In this document: positions 29,583 through 38,559 of the stretch, one piece after another | Numbering within the stretch: position 1 is the first letter of the stretch | Layout: the number at the start of each line of letters is the position of its first letter | NCBI RefSeq assembly: GCF_000970025.1 | Contig: NZ_CP009528.1 | Coordinates: 1,723,168 to 1,787,167 of the forward strand | DNA length: 64,000 bases | Source of the DNA: Methanosarcina barkeri MS | GTDB lineage: Archaea; Halobacteriota; Methanosarcinia; Methanosarcinales; Methanosarcinaceae | Direction: 5' to 3' | Notes under the pieces: model-generated | Database searches by the model: none | Told to the model about the DNA's origin: nothing | The model's input: only the letters and a program-made list of their open reading frames with translations | Translations under genes and position numbers: made by a program

Positions 29583-29666
29583 TGTGATGTTATTTGTGAT
29601 GTTATTTGTGATGTTATTTGTGATGTTATTTGTAATGTTATGTATGATGTTATGTGTGATGTTATT
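29583..29666. repeat. 12-bp tandem repeat, 7 copies
   Basis: The unit TGTGATGTTATT runs head to tail; copies 5 and 6 carry one to three substitutions. It lies in the 643-base gap 29334-29976 between two divergently transcribed genes. Confidence 0.9.
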
Positions 29667-29783
29667 TTTCCTCCTTATCTTTTCGGTTGAAATTCACTAC
29701 TTTGACTTTTGAGAAACACTTTCTAAAAAACGGTTTTTAGTTCCAGATTTTCTGTTTCTGGCTATTGAGAGGATACTGTAGTA

Positions 29784-29876
29784 ATCTGTAACGTAGTAAA
29801 ACCTATAACTTTTCAAAGTTTTCAGATAAAACTCGTCCATGATCCTAATGATCTGTAACGTAGTGAAACCTATAAC
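29784..29876. repeat. Pair of 26-bp direct repeats upstream of the flavoprotein gene
   Basis: The 26 bases at 29784-29809 (starting ATCTGTAACGTAGTAAAACC) recur at 29851-29876 with one A to G change. The centre-to-centre distance is 67 bases, and the second copy ends 100 bases before the flavoprotein start. They could be binding sites for a regulator or a local duplication. Confidence 0.75.
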
Positions 29877-29976
29877 CATAGTGATCACATAGAGAAAACT
29901 AAGGTACTTATATTGCCTAAAGTGCCGATATTGCGAATACAAATGCAAAAGAAGTTGAAAATATGAGGTAAAAATT

Positions 29977-30672
29977 ATGAAAGTGATAGCGATAAACGGA
30001 AGTCCTCGAAAGAACTGGAACACAGCTACCCTGCTGGAAAAAGCTCTTGAAGGCGCAGCTTCGGAAGGTGCAGAAACAGAATTAATCCACCTTTATGATC
30101 TCAACTTTAAAGGCTGCATAAGTTGTTTTGCCTGCAAATTAAGAGGTGGAAAAAGCTTTGGAAAGTGCGCAGTAAAGGATGAACTGACATCTATGCTGGA
30201 AAGGCTGGAGGACGTCGGTGCTGTAATACTTGGATCGCCAATTTACCTTGGAAATTCCACAGGAGAAATGCGGTCATTTATGGAGCGCTATATATTCCCA
30301 TATATAACCTACTCTATTGACACACAGACATTTTATCCCAGAAATATTCCTGTTGGTTTCATCTACACTATGAACATCACTGAGGACCTTTTTGAGCTGG
30401 TTGGGACTAATAAGCTTATTGAGTCAAATGAATGGGTTGCAACAAGGATATTTGGGTATTCCGAATCGTTATGCAGCACCGATACATACCAGTTTGATGA
30501 TTATTCAAAATACGCTTCGTCTATTTTCAATCCTGAGGAAAAGGCAAAAAGGCGAGAAGAAGTGTTTCCGCAGGACTGCCAGAAAGCTTTTGAGATGGGA
30601 GCCAGGTTTGTTAAGCTGCAAAAAGCTCTGGAGGCCAGAAGTAGAGTGAATGACAGAGATCAAAAAGGATAA
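29977..30672 (+). CDS. NADPH-dependent FMN reductase / iron-sulfur flavoprotein-like
   Basis: 231 residues. The flavodoxin-like FMN site is INGSPRKNWNTATLL at the N-terminus, followed by GSPIYLGNSTGEMRSFMER. Between them lies CISCFAC then a Cys ten residues on (CX2CX2CX10C), resembling the compact cluster-binding motif of Methanosarcina Isf, although the last spacing is longer than the usual 4-7. It probably transfers electrons or reduces quinones, O2 or peroxide in the cytoplasm. ATG start with GAGGT 8 bases upstream. A convergent terminator hairpin follows. Confidence 0.85.
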   Translation: MKVIAINGSPRKNWNTATLLEKALEGAASEGAETELIHLYDLNFKGCISCFACKLRGGKSFGKCAVKDELTSMLERLEDVGAVILGSPIYLGNSTGEMRSFMERYIFPYITYSIDTQTFYPRNIPVGFIYTMNITEDLFELVGTNKLIESNEWVATRIFGYSESLCSTDTYQFDDYSKYASSIFNPEEKAKRREEVFPQDCQKAFEMGARFVKLQKALEARSRVNDRDQKG

Positions 30673-30761
30673 AGCCAACGGCATTCTCTTTTGTGACAAA
30701 GTCAATTCTAAATCTATACCTTATCAGAACAGGCGAAATAATATAACTTTTAAAAGCGATT

Positions 30762-30780
30762 CCGCCAGCTTACCTGGCGG
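30762..30780. terminator. Convergent terminator hairpin
   Basis: CCGCCAG (30762-30768) pairs perfectly with CTGGCGG (30774-30780), loop CTTAC, followed by TGTCTTTT. It sits in the 141-base space between the convergent flavoprotein and MFS genes and could serve both. Confidence 0.65.
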
Positions 30781-30813
30781 TGTCTTTTATAAGGGTTTTA
30801 AGACATTATAAAG

Positions 30814-32055
30814 TTAAGCAATTCCCTTTACGCCTCTTTTCTGTATAACAAACCATGCCGTAAACACCAGAGCTCCGCAAACTATGACCGTGGTTCCGAG
30901 CACAGGGATTTTATCCGCCCATTCCAGAGAGATAAACCACATGCTCACAGCCCCAAAGATGAAATAGGTAAAAATCAGCAGGGAAGAAGCTGAACCTATA
31001 TCCTGGTCAACCTGTTCCAGCGCAAGGTTATTGCTGGGAGGACGGCTTAAACCCAGGGAAAACGAAACCATAAACATGGAAAGAGCAAAGCTCCAGGGAC
31101 CATGTTGTCCCATAAAAAGTAGGAAAATACCGCCCAGAAAAACTCCCGCAAATGCGATTGTCATCAAGTGCTTTGAATTCACTCTTCTTGTTAACCGAAG
31201 GCAAGAGAAGGCACCGGTCATAATGGCAAGGGCATTTAAGGCAAAAAAGTAGCTGTATTTTTGCTCGCTCAGGCCAAACTCGTTAATATAGATGGCAGAA
31301 GAACCTGCAATGAAGCTAAACAATGGGAAAAAACTGACTGACATGACTAGAACCATGATCATATACGGGGGATTGAGCAGCAATCTGCCGTAGGTATTAA
31401 TGACCTGAGATAAAGGAGTTTCAGATACTTCTGGTAGTGTTTCCGGAAAGTGGAGAACGCCAAACATTGCGATAATTCCCATGAATGCCTCCATTAAGAA
31501 TATCCAGTGCCAGGACATATACAGAAGAATCCACCCGCCAATGATCGGAGCAAGCATGGGGGCAAGGCCCATGATTACAGCTATATATGCAAGAATTCTT
31601 TCTCTTTCTGAACCCACGAAAATATCTTTTGTCATTGCCATGGATATAGAGGAACCGGCAGCAGCTCCTGCAGCTTGCAGTATGCGAGTACCTATCAGCA
31701 TGGGAGCACCAGAAACAAAAGCACCTAGCAGACTTGTCACTATGTACACTGCAAGCCCGACAAGGAGAGGACGTCGACGTCCATAACGGTCAGAAATCGG
31801 GCCGTAGAAGAGAAGGAAAAGCCCATAGGTCACAAAGAAAAAAACCAGGTTCAAGTTAATTAGCGATAGAGAGACGTTCCAGCTTTTGGCCAGATCGGGA
31901 AGGGCCGGTAAAATCATGTCTGTGGTAAGAGGAGGAAAGGCAGACAGAAGTGCCAGAAGCGGCACGGTCACTTTCAAATTTTTTTGTATTCTGTCTTTAG
32001 AAGTATTTGTTTTTTGTTTGAAAGCCATAGCTAAATCCTTTATCATTATTGTCAT
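30814..32055 (-). CDS. MFS drug efflux transporter, Bcr/CflA type
   Basis: 413 residues with about 12 membrane helices. The first half has PALPDLAKSW, the loop motif GPISDRYGRRRPLL and RILQAAGAAAGSSISMA, typical of the Bcr/CflA (DHA1) group. It exports drugs or small metabolites by proton antiport. The first two codons with ATG (MTIM) leave the exact start open. It is divergent from the hydrolase gene at 32241, so the two may share a regulatory region. Confidence 0.92.
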   Translation of the reverse strand: MTIMIKDLAMAFKQKTNTSKDRIQKNLKVTVPLLALLSAFPPLTTDMILPALPDLAKSWNVSLSLINLNLVFFFVTYGLFLLFYGPISDRYGRRRPLLVGLAVYIVTSLLGAFVSGAPMLIGTRILQAAGAAAGSSISMAMTKDIFVGSERERILAYIAVIMGLAPMLAPIIGGWILLYMSWHWIFLMEAFMGIIAMFGVLHFPETLPEVSETPLSQVINTYGRLLLNPPYMIMVLVMSVSFFPLFSFIAGSSAIYINEFGLSEQKYSYFFALNALAIMTGAFSCLRLTRRVNSKHLMTIAFAGVFLGGIFLLFMGQHGPWSFALSMFMVSFSLGLSRPPSNNLALEQVDQDIGSASSLLIFTYFIFGAVSMWFISLEWADKIPVLGTTVIVCGALVFTAWFVIQKRGVKGIA

Positions 32056-32240
32056 TAGAAGGTTATAAATGGAAGTTATAAATGGAAGTTATTAGTCCAA
32101 AATATAGTTACAGATGCAACTATGTCGTATGAATACCGAAGGAATATAATTGTATATAACAGTTACGATAGTAAGAATGAAGCCCGGCTAATTTGATACT
32201 CTTTTATAACTAAGTCAAAAAAACAGAACCGGATGCTAAA

Positions 32241-33038
32241 ATGAAAAATTATACAAACATGAATAATCTGAAAAAATACGGAAATCCACCTTTTAGTCTT
32301 GCTGTAATCCACGGCGGCCCGGGAGCTCCAGGGGAAATGGCACCTGTTGCAAGAGAACTCTCCGTTTTTGGAGGCGTACTTGAACCGCTTCAAACCGCAG
32401 TAACTATTGAAGAGCAGGTCAGGGAGCTAAAGGAAATTCTGGAAGGTCACGGCGACCTACCGGTTACATTAATTGGTTTTTCCTGGGGTGCAATGCTCAG
32501 CTTTATTTTTACTGCCCGGCATCCCCATCTAGTAAAAAAGCTAATACTTATCGGGAGCGGCCCATACGAAGAAAAATATGCTGCGCGCATAAAGAAAACC
32601 CGGATAAACAGGCTCGGAAAAGAAGATCTGGAGAACTTCGTTTGCCTGACCGAAACCCTTGATGATCCTTCAGCTAAAAACCTGAATGAAACCCTGTGCA
32701 ATTTTGGAAAATTAATGTCGAAAACTGATACTTATGATCCTCTTCCCTATGAAGATGAAGTTCTTGAGTGCAACTACGAGAGCTTCAAAGGCGTATGGGA
32801 AGAAGCAAGTGAACTGAGAAGCCGAGGAAAGCTACTCAAAATCGGAAAAGAAATCCACTGCCCGGTAGTTGCGATTCATGGCGACTATGACCCGCATCCA
32901 TTTGAAGGAGTTAAAGAACCTCTTTCTCGGACTTTGAAGGATTTCAAGTTTTTTTTGCTGGAAAAATGCGGACATCAGCCCTGGATTGAGAAGGAAGCAA
33001 AGGAGAAATTTTACAGTTTACTGAGGAACGAAATTTAA
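32241..33038 (+). CDS. Alpha/beta hydrolase
   Basis: 265 residues. The oxyanion segment HGGPGAPGE (about 24-32), the nucleophile elbow GFSWGA with Ser 81, a late Asp in HGDYDPHPF and His in KCGHQPWIE form a complete catalytic triad. The HGGPG motif recalls prolyl aminopeptidases, but the family is broad and the substrate cannot be told. It lies upstream of, and on the same strand as, a LysE-type exporter, separated by a purine-rich repeat region. ATG start, with a weak Shine-Dalgarno sequence. Confidence 0.85.
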   Translation: MKNYTNMNNLKKYGNPPFSLAVIHGGPGAPGEMAPVARELSVFGGVLEPLQTAVTIEEQVRELKEILEGHGDLPVTLIGFSWGAMLSFIFTARHPHLVKKLILIGSGPYEEKYAARIKKTRINRLGKEDLENFVCLTETLDDPSAKNLNETLCNFGKLMSKTDTYDPLPYEDEVLECNYESFKGVWEEASELRSRGKLLKIGKEIHCPVVAIHGDYDPHPFEGVKEPLSRTLKDFKFFLLEKCGHQPWIEKEAKEKFYSLLRNEI

Positions 33039-33039
33039 G

Positions 33040-33205
33040 TAAAAAAGGAAAAGTTGGAAAGAGGGACAACGGGAAAAAAGAAAAAACAAAAAAGGAACAG
33101 TAGGAAAGAGAATAAATAAAAAAAGAACAGTGGGAAAGAGCAAAGGGAAAAAGGGGAAAAACAAAAAAAGGAATAGTGGGAAAGAGCAAAAACAAAAAAG
33201 GAACA
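33040..33205 (+). repeat. Purine-rich degenerate tandem repeat
   Basis: Nearly pure A and G on the plus strand. A degenerate unit AAAAAAGGAACAGTGGGAAA followed by GAG appears about four times (near 33090, 33120, 33165, 33195). The last copy runs into the start of the LysE gene and makes an artificial N-terminal extension possible. Confidence 0.8.
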
Positions 33206-33841
33206 GTGAGACCCTTGATAGAACAATCTCAGTTAATCTATTTTATTGCAGCCTCTGCGGCACTTACGCTTCTTCCGGGACCTGATATTCTATTCGTAAT
33301 TACTCAGAGCATTTCGCAGGGCAAAAAGGCAGGAATTGCAACAGCATCCGGCCTCTCTACCGGCGTACTCGCCCATACTACCGCAGCCGCAATCGGAGTT
33401 TCTGCCCTTATATATAAGTCTGCTCTTGCTTTTGAAATTGTAAAATACGCGGGTGCAGTTTATCTACTCTACCTTGCCTGGCACGCCTTAAAAGAAAGTG
33501 AAGAGCTAGTATCTTCGGCTCCTGTTAGGGAAACCAACACTTTTGCCCTCTACAGGCGCGGTATCTTTATGAACGTTTTAAACCCTAAGGTTGCTCTATT
33601 CTTCCTCGCCTTCCTGCCCCAGTTTGTAAACATAGGTTCGGGAAATGTCCCCATGCAGATGATATTTCTGGGAATAATTTTCATGGTTCAGGCCTGGCTG
33701 ATCTTTTCCGCTGTTTCGGTTTTTGCCGGAACCGTTGGAGAAAGAATAATACAGAAGCCAGGAGTTGGTAGATATATTAACTGGGGAAAAGCCGGAATTT
33801 TTACATTCATTGGGATAAAACTTGCATTGTCTCATAAATGA
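33206..33841 (+). CDS. LysE/RhtB-family exporter
   Basis: About 211 residues with six membrane helices. The N-terminal signature TLLPGPDILFVITQSISQGKK and the GRAGIATASG-like GIATASGLSTG are characteristic of LysE/RhtB amino-acid exporters, and NVLNPKVALFFLAFLPQF is the second family motif. It exports amino acids or related compounds. The frame is open from 33176, but those first codons lie inside the purine-rich repeat. GTG 33206 places the protein start just before the first helix and is preceded by AGGAA; TTG 33215 is also possible. Confidence 0.9.
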   Translation: MRPLIEQSQLIYFIAASAALTLLPGPDILFVITQSISQGKKAGIATASGLSTGVLAHTTAAAIGVSALIYKSALAFEIVKYAGAVYLLYLAWHALKESEELVSSAPVRETNTFALYRRGIFMNVLNPKVALFFLAFLPQFVNIGSGNVPMQMIFLGIIFMVQAWLIFSAVSVFAGTVGERIIQKPGVGRYINWGKAGIFTFIGIKLALSHK

Positions 33842-33926
33842 ACCAGAAAGCGATGAGAACTATGAAAAGTAGCATGAAAGTTAGCAGTTAAAACTGGCCA
33901 TTGTTAAAAAACTAACCGTAGAGCCG

Positions 33927-34031
33927 TTATAGAAAACAAAATACGAAAAGCTTTGGTATACTTTCATCTTTAATTTCATCCGGATTGATGTCCAGCGAAG
34001 CCAGAGATTTTTTTAAAGCTTCGAGTTCCAT
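33927..34031 (-). CDS. 34-residue ORF, probably a truncated gene start
   Basis: ATG at 34031 on the minus strand is preceded by GGAG with a 6-base gap. The product begins MELEALKKSLASLDINPD, which reads like a genuine protein N-terminus, then loses character (LFVFCFL) and stops. It may be the 5' stub of a decayed gene or a real micropeptide. The rest of the 402-base gap 33842-34243 shows nothing else. Confidence 0.35.
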   Translation of the reverse strand: MELEALKKSLASLDINPDEIKDESIPKLFVFCFL

Positions 34032-34243
34032 TTTTTACTCCAAAATATGATAAAGGAAAATGGAACAACTATTATATTTATTATGTGATTAAAAATACAT
34101 TACTGCTTTTACCCATACAATTTGAAGAGGATACCTTTTTTATCACTACCAATAATTGTAGGACAGTCTGTACAGGAGGGAAAAAGAGAATCATTTCTTT
34201 TTCTCTCTTCCTATAGTTCATTTTTCTAAAGCTAGCCGGTTTT

Positions 34244-35356
34244 TTACTCTTTCTTTGCTCCTAAGTTCTTCCTGCTAATTTTTCCTCTTTTCTCTTTTTC
34301 CTGATCCAGACTTTTCTTTAGTATCTCACTTGTTGGCTTTTTTCTTGTCCACACATTTCGCTTCGCTTTCGGCTTCTCTTCTCCCATTCTTTCTTCTTCC
34401 TCTTCTTCGAGAGATATTCCGAGCTTAGAATTCACGGAAGCCAGAGCTTTTCTAGCCTCGAAATTGTCCGGATCGATCCGGAGGGCTCTTTCAAGAGCTC
34501 CAAGAGCTTCTTCATTCTTATCCAGGCCGGAAAGGGCCATGCCTTTGCAGTACCAGGCATCGGAAGAATCAGGTTTGATTGAAATCGCTTTGCTGCAGGC
34601 TGCAATAGTTCTTTTGAATTTGCCAAGTTTTAGGTGGACAAGACCTTTCCCTATCCAGGTCTTTGCATTATCAGGGTTTATTTTGAGAGCAGCGTCATAA
34701 GCTATCATGGCTTCCACAGGCCTGTCCAGGCTGTAGAGGGCAAATCCTTTCCCCACCAGGACTCTTGCAAGGTTCGGGTTAAGCTTAAGCGCGGCGTCAT
34801 AGGCTTCTATAGCCTCTTCATATCGGCCCATATCTGCAAGCACAGAACCTTTTGCGTGCCAGGCTCCTGCAAGCTTCGGATTGGCAGAAAGAGCTTTTTC
34901 AGAATCTTTAAGGGCTTTTTCGTGCTGCTTTAGTCTGCAAAGTACTGAAGTTTTGAGATTCCAGGTTTTATCGCTGTCAGGTTTTATTTCGAGCAACCTG
35001 TCAAAGACCTGTAATGCATCTCCTTCCCTGTTGAGCTGCAGGAGCACAAAACCTTTTTCGTAAAGGTAGTGAGGGTTTTCAGGCTCGATTTCAAGAGCTT
35101 TTTTAATCGCCTTTAGGGAGGCACTATACCTCCTATGCTTTAGAAACACTGCTGCCTTGCCAGCCCAGGCTGCAGCATCCTCCGGGTTTTTCTCAAGGGC
35201 CTTTTCGTGTGCTGCAAGGGCTTTGTCCAGCCGGTCATAAGCTGTCTCAGTGGTTTTGTCGGTTCTACTTGTTCTCTTGCTTGTTTTGCCTGTCTTGTTT
35301 GTTCTACCCGGTTTTCCTGTTCGTACGCTTCTATTTTCTTTAAAATCATTTGCCAT
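34244..35356 (-). CDS. Tetratricopeptide-repeat protein
   Basis: 370 residues. After a basic, Thr/Lys-rich N-terminus (about 1-37) there are about eight TPR units of 34 residues (about 38-305) with the W/L-G-Y-A-P pattern, for example AWHAKGSVLADMGRYEEAIEAYDAALKLNP split across two helices. The C-terminus (about 310-370) is very charged and likely disordered. TPR arrays mediate protein-protein binding; partner unknown. Methanosarcina encodes many such proteins. No signal peptide was seen, so it is probably cytoplasmic. It is a single-gene unit. Confidence 0.92.
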   Translation of the reverse strand: MANDFKENRSVRTGKPGRTNKTGKTSKRTSRTDKTTETAYDRLDKALAAHEKALEKNPEDAAAWAGKAAVFLKHRRYSASLKAIKKALEIEPENPHYLYEKGFVLLQLNREGDALQVFDRLLEIKPDSDKTWNLKTSVLCRLKQHEKALKDSEKALSANPKLAGAWHAKGSVLADMGRYEEAIEAYDAALKLNPNLARVLVGKGFALYSLDRPVEAMIAYDAALKINPDNAKTWIGKGLVHLKLGKFKRTIAACSKAISIKPDSSDAWYCKGMALSGLDKNEEALGALERALRIDPDNFEARKALASVNSKLGISLEEEEEERMGEEKPKAKRNVWTRKKPTSEILKKSLDQEKEKRGKISRKNLGAKKE

Positions 35357-35748
35357 AATATCAGTTCCATATGATTTAATTTAGAGTGATTATTCTTTGC
35401 AAAGAGAATTCGGTACACGCCCCAACTCCCCGGATGGATGATAAGTTCTCCGGGAAATCTTGTTTCAAACTCCGTTTTCTTATTTCAATCTGATCCTGTT
35501 ATATTTTAAGTTCAGAGTGCTGGATTGCTCTACAGAAAAGAAAAACTTGCCTTTGAGTACAAATTTATCTTGACTTTGTCAGATTAAACAGTTACTCCAA
35601 TCGTTGTTAGCGATTTCACTACAAACGATTTCTTTGGCATACGATGTCTAATGATGACGCTTTACCTTGTGATGTGACATAGTCAAGTTATCTATTCATA
35701 TCTTTTTCATTTAAATGGTGTTCATTATAATAAGATACTTGTCAACTA

Positions 35749-35916
35749 GGTAGTCATTACAGGGTAGTCATTATAAGGTAGTCATTACAAGGTAATTATT
35801 ACAAGGTAGTCATTACAAGGTAGTCATTACAGGGTAGTCGTTACAGGGTAGTCGTTACAGGGTAGTCGTTACAGGGTAGTCATTACAGGGTAGTCATTAC
35901 AGGGTAGTCAGTATAA
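35749..35916. repeat. 14-bp tandem repeat, 12 copies
   Basis: The unit GGTAGTCATTACAG is repeated twelve times in register, with scattered substitutions (A/G at position 8, AG/AA at the end). The array fills part of the 754-base gap 35357-36110; its flanks are AT-rich with no ORF or RNA recognised. Confidence 0.95.
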
Positions 35917-36110
35917 AGATAAACGTATGAATCTACTGAGCCTATAAACACAGAAAAAGTGAACTGTGACTCGATAGAACAGGCCAGTAAAGCTATTTTG
36001 TAGATTTACAAAAACTCTTACTCTACTTTAACTCTTACTCTACTTTATATGTCAGAACCTCAAATAACCTGTTAAAATGATCTAATCTTTTTTCCCTTTT
36101 ATCTCAACCT

Positions 36111-36920
36111 TTGAAACCTCCTCTTTTCGAACCCGGTGAGCCTCGTTTCTGGGACGACCCGCACATCTCGAAAAGCATGCTCGAAGCCCACTTTAACCAG
36201 GCCCATGATGGGGCTAGCCGAAGAAATGCTGAGATCGAAAAAACAGTTTTCCATCTCATAACCTCAAGAGTTCTGAAAAAAGGAGACCGAATACTTGATC
36301 TCGGCTGCGGGCCAGGGCTGTACAGCAGCAGGCTGTGTTTTGAAGGCATGAAAGTAACTGGCATTGACCTTTCCAGACGGTCTATAGATTATGCGCGAGC
36401 TCAGGCTGAAAGAGATGGGCATGATATCGATTATATCTGTGCAGACTTTTTCAATATCGATTATAAAGAGACTTTTGATGCTGTTCTTCAAGTCTATGGG
36501 GAAATCTGTACCTTTTCCGACGAAAAACGTGACCTTCTCCTGAGCCTTGTTCACAGGGCACTTAAAGAAAACGGAATTTTCATCTTTGACGTGTCAACAA
36601 GAGAGCTACGCATGCAAGAAGGGCTCAAAAACAGGTGGTATTTCTCTGAAGGTGGATTCTGGAGACCAGGCAGGCACCTTGTGCTGGAAGAAGGATTTGA
36701 CTATCCTGAAAATGATACCTGGCTAAATCAGTATATAATCATGGATGAAGATGGGGAAGTAAAGGTCTACAGACTCTGGTTTCATGATTATTCCCTTGAG
36801 AAAATAAGCAGGGTTCTTGAGCAGAATGGATTTAGAGTTGAAAATGCATGGAACAGTCTATCCGGAGAGTTCTACAGGAAAGGCGGAGACTGGATAGCGA
36901 TAGATGCAAGAAAAGTATAG
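36111..36920 (+). CDS. Class I SAM-dependent methyltransferase
   Basis: 269 residues. The SAM-binding motif I ILDLGCGPGLY (about 61-71), an acidic GIDLSRRSI strand end and ICADFF (motif II-like) give a class I Rossmann methyltransferase. The middle VYGEICTFSDEKRD and FIFDVST fit small-molecule methyltransferases. The substrate is unknown. TTG start with little Shine-Dalgarno support; the N-terminus KPPLFEPGEPRFWDDPHIS looks native. It is followed by the tail of a decayed hydrolase gene. Confidence 0.85.
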   Translation: MKPPLFEPGEPRFWDDPHISKSMLEAHFNQAHDGASRRNAEIEKTVFHLITSRVLKKGDRILDLGCGPGLYSSRLCFEGMKVTGIDLSRRSIDYARAQAERDGHDIDYICADFFNIDYKETFDAVLQVYGEICTFSDEKRDLLLSLVHRALKENGIFIFDVSTRELRMQEGLKNRWYFSEGGFWRPGRHLVLEEGFDYPENDTWLNQYIIMDEDGEVKVYRLWFHDYSLEKISRVLEQNGFRVENAWNSLSGEFYRKGGDWIAIDARKV

Positions 36921-36996
36921 ACGAATATGGAGAAATATACGACATATATGTAGATAAGTTACCAAGTGTCGATAAGTTTCAGTCACAATTGACGAA

Positions 36997-37125
36997 ATGA
37001 GAAAGATAAAGCCTGATTATGTCGTACCTATGCACTGTACGGGCTGGAAAGCCATAAATCGGTTTGCAGAAGCAATGCCAGAAAAATTCCTGCTATAAGG
37101 TTGGCACAACTTATGTATTCAATGA
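36997..37125 (+). pseudogene. C-terminal scrap of an MBL-fold hydrolase
   Basis: From ATG 36997 the frame reads MRKIKPDYVVPMHCTGWKA then INRFAEAMPEKFLL and stops at 37098. A shifted frame continues KVGTTYVFN. This matches the C-terminus of metallo-beta-lactamase-fold proteins annotated as dihydropterin-aminobenzene phosphate synthases, which contain PxHCTG. About 200 upstream residues are absent, so it is a frameshifted remnant. Confidence 0.7.
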
Positions 37126-37181
37126 AAATTAACAGAATCCCTTAATAGACATCTTAATTTGAGGAATTGAGTCCACAAATT

Positions 37182-37577
37182 TTAATGTCCCTTTAACATA
37201 GCCATAAAAATCACCATTAGCATACATGCGAAAGAAAAGACAAGCACAAAAATTGCCTTTTTCTGTTCTTTTTCTTGTTCTCTGGATAGTTGATCTGGTG
37301 CTCCTTTTATATACAGCACAAAAATTAATGGCCCTAAGACTGATTCTATCCAGAAGAAATACTTAATGTCTTCATAAGATGTCATCCCAGTCATGATCAA
37401 TAAGATTTGCGCAATTATAAGCCATATTAGAACAATATAAATTTTGAGACTAGTCATTTTATTTAAAGAAAGAAATTTGGAATTATTTTTGCTATGTTGA
37501 ATATTAGTTTTAGAATCTGTCAATTGTACAACACCGTTATCTATTAAGAATATAATGTTTAAAAACTTTTTTATCAA
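37182..37577 (-). CDS. Small three-helix membrane protein, unknown
   Basis: Up to 131 residues. Three hydrophobic helices are clear: about 45-63 (IYIVLIWLIIAQILLIMTG), 72-90 and 106-127. An internal ATG (MTSLKIYIV, near residue 41) could be the true start, since the first 40 residues are polar and AT-rich in coding. No family is recognised and no Shine-Dalgarno sequence is evident. The base composition is more AT-rich than the core genes, as for other accessory genes here. Confidence 0.5.
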   Translation of the reverse strand: MIKKFLNIIFLIDNGVVQLTDSKTNIQHSKNNSKFLSLNKMTSLKIYIVLIWLIIAQILLIMTGMTSYEDIKYFFWIESVLGPLIFVLYIKGAPDQLSREQEKEQKKAIFVLVFSFACMLMVIFMAMLKGH

Positions 37578-37698
37578 AGTTCAAAATATTATTATTAAGT
37601 ATGCAGTTTCTATTGGGCAGTCTCAACTAAATACTTCAATCAACAAACTTCAATCAATAATAGTGATACAGACTCATGCTGGCCTTTAATAGGAAATA

Positions 37699-37857
37699 TT
37701 ATCGGCATTTAAATTTTGATGCTGTCTTCATGATATTGATTCCAACGGCATATTCCGAACTTTTTCCAGATTTGAATTGAGGAAGATCCCTTTTTTTACA
37801 TTGCCTTTTTCGTATAACTTGCACAGGTGACCTGAACTTGACAAGCAGGGAATACAT
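37699..37857 (-). CDS. 52-residue basic ORF (doubtful)
   Basis: ATG 37857 follows AAGGGG closely. The product is basic (VQVIRKRQCKKRDLPQF) with no recognised motif. It lies in a 1.6-kb gene-poor region, and a decayed gene is possible. Confidence 0.2.
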   Translation of the reverse strand: MYSLLVKFRSPVQVIRKRQCKKRDLPQFKSGKSSEYAVGINIMKTASKFKCR

Positions 37858-37872
37858 ATGCCCCTTAAATGT

Positions 37873-38001
37873 TCACTCCTTACATATTTCCAGAAACTTG
37901 CCTACGGTTAATAAATCTCCAGTCCTGCAATTTTCTGCCAACCGCAGGCTATCAAAGTTTTGTCTTAAATTATTTGGAAGCAGTTCTCTAAAGTAGTTCT
38001 C
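37873..38001 (-). pseudogene. Possible gene remnant
   Basis: A 42-codon open stretch on the minus strand without a good start, reading RELLPNNLRQNFDSLRLAE and ending LLTVGKFLEICKE. The composition is protein-like, suggesting the tail of a lost gene. Together with the small ORF at 37699 it is the only coding-like sequence in 37578-38090. Confidence 0.3.
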
Positions 38002-38093
38002 TCAGTTTGCGTAAAATAATAATTATTATATGTATTATAAAGTAGCAAAAAGAAAATCAAAAATGTTAAATATTAGTTTGTAATATAGTAAAG

Positions 38094-38149
38094 TGTCTCT
38101 ACCAAACAGACACGAGTAGCATAACCAAGTGTCTCTCCGAATAGACACG
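38094..38149. other. Two tandem copies of a small hairpin
   Basis: GTGTCT pairs with AGACAC at 38094-38114 and again at 38130-38149, the starts 36 bases apart. Both share GTGTCTCT at the left and AGACACGA at the right with different loops. This could be a duplicated protein- or RNA-binding site. The rest of 38150-39182 is AT-rich apart from the MITE-like repeat at 38443; a 70-codon hydrophobic ORF on the minus strand (38831-39043) was not accepted. Confidence 0.4.
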
Positions 38150-38442
38150 ATCTAAATCGCCTCCTAGATTGTTGAAAGCACCAGAATCTCTTTTTGCCCC
38201 TGCCTGCGAAATAAAACAGACAGGGACCAGGGTGCTGAATAACTAATAAGAAATCAAGGGGCAGGTTGTTGAATAAGGAATCAAGAAATCAAATTTAAGG
38301 TGTTTTATCTGTCTGCAAGCCATGGAATATATTCTCTACACATTGCTTCTATTTGACAGAGTAGTTAAATTTAAGTATTCTTTTTAATGACAAGTTTTTT
38401 ATGTTTTTTCGTATATAAATCTTTAATTATCTGATTGAGTCC

Positions 38443-38559
38443 ATCCCAAAACTAATTTTATCCTCAAATTAGTAAAATTTCAAAATTATTTTCGTGATCA
38501 AAAAATCTATTACTTATTGTATATATGGGATTCAGAAAAATCATTTTGAGTTTTGGGAT
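38443..38559. mobile_element. MITE-like element (candidate)
   Basis: ATCCCAAAACT at 38443-38453 is perfectly inverted at 38549-38559. The 117-base unit is AT-rich and has no ORF. Short non-autonomous elements with such ends are plausible, but no target duplication could be defined. Confidence 0.35.
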
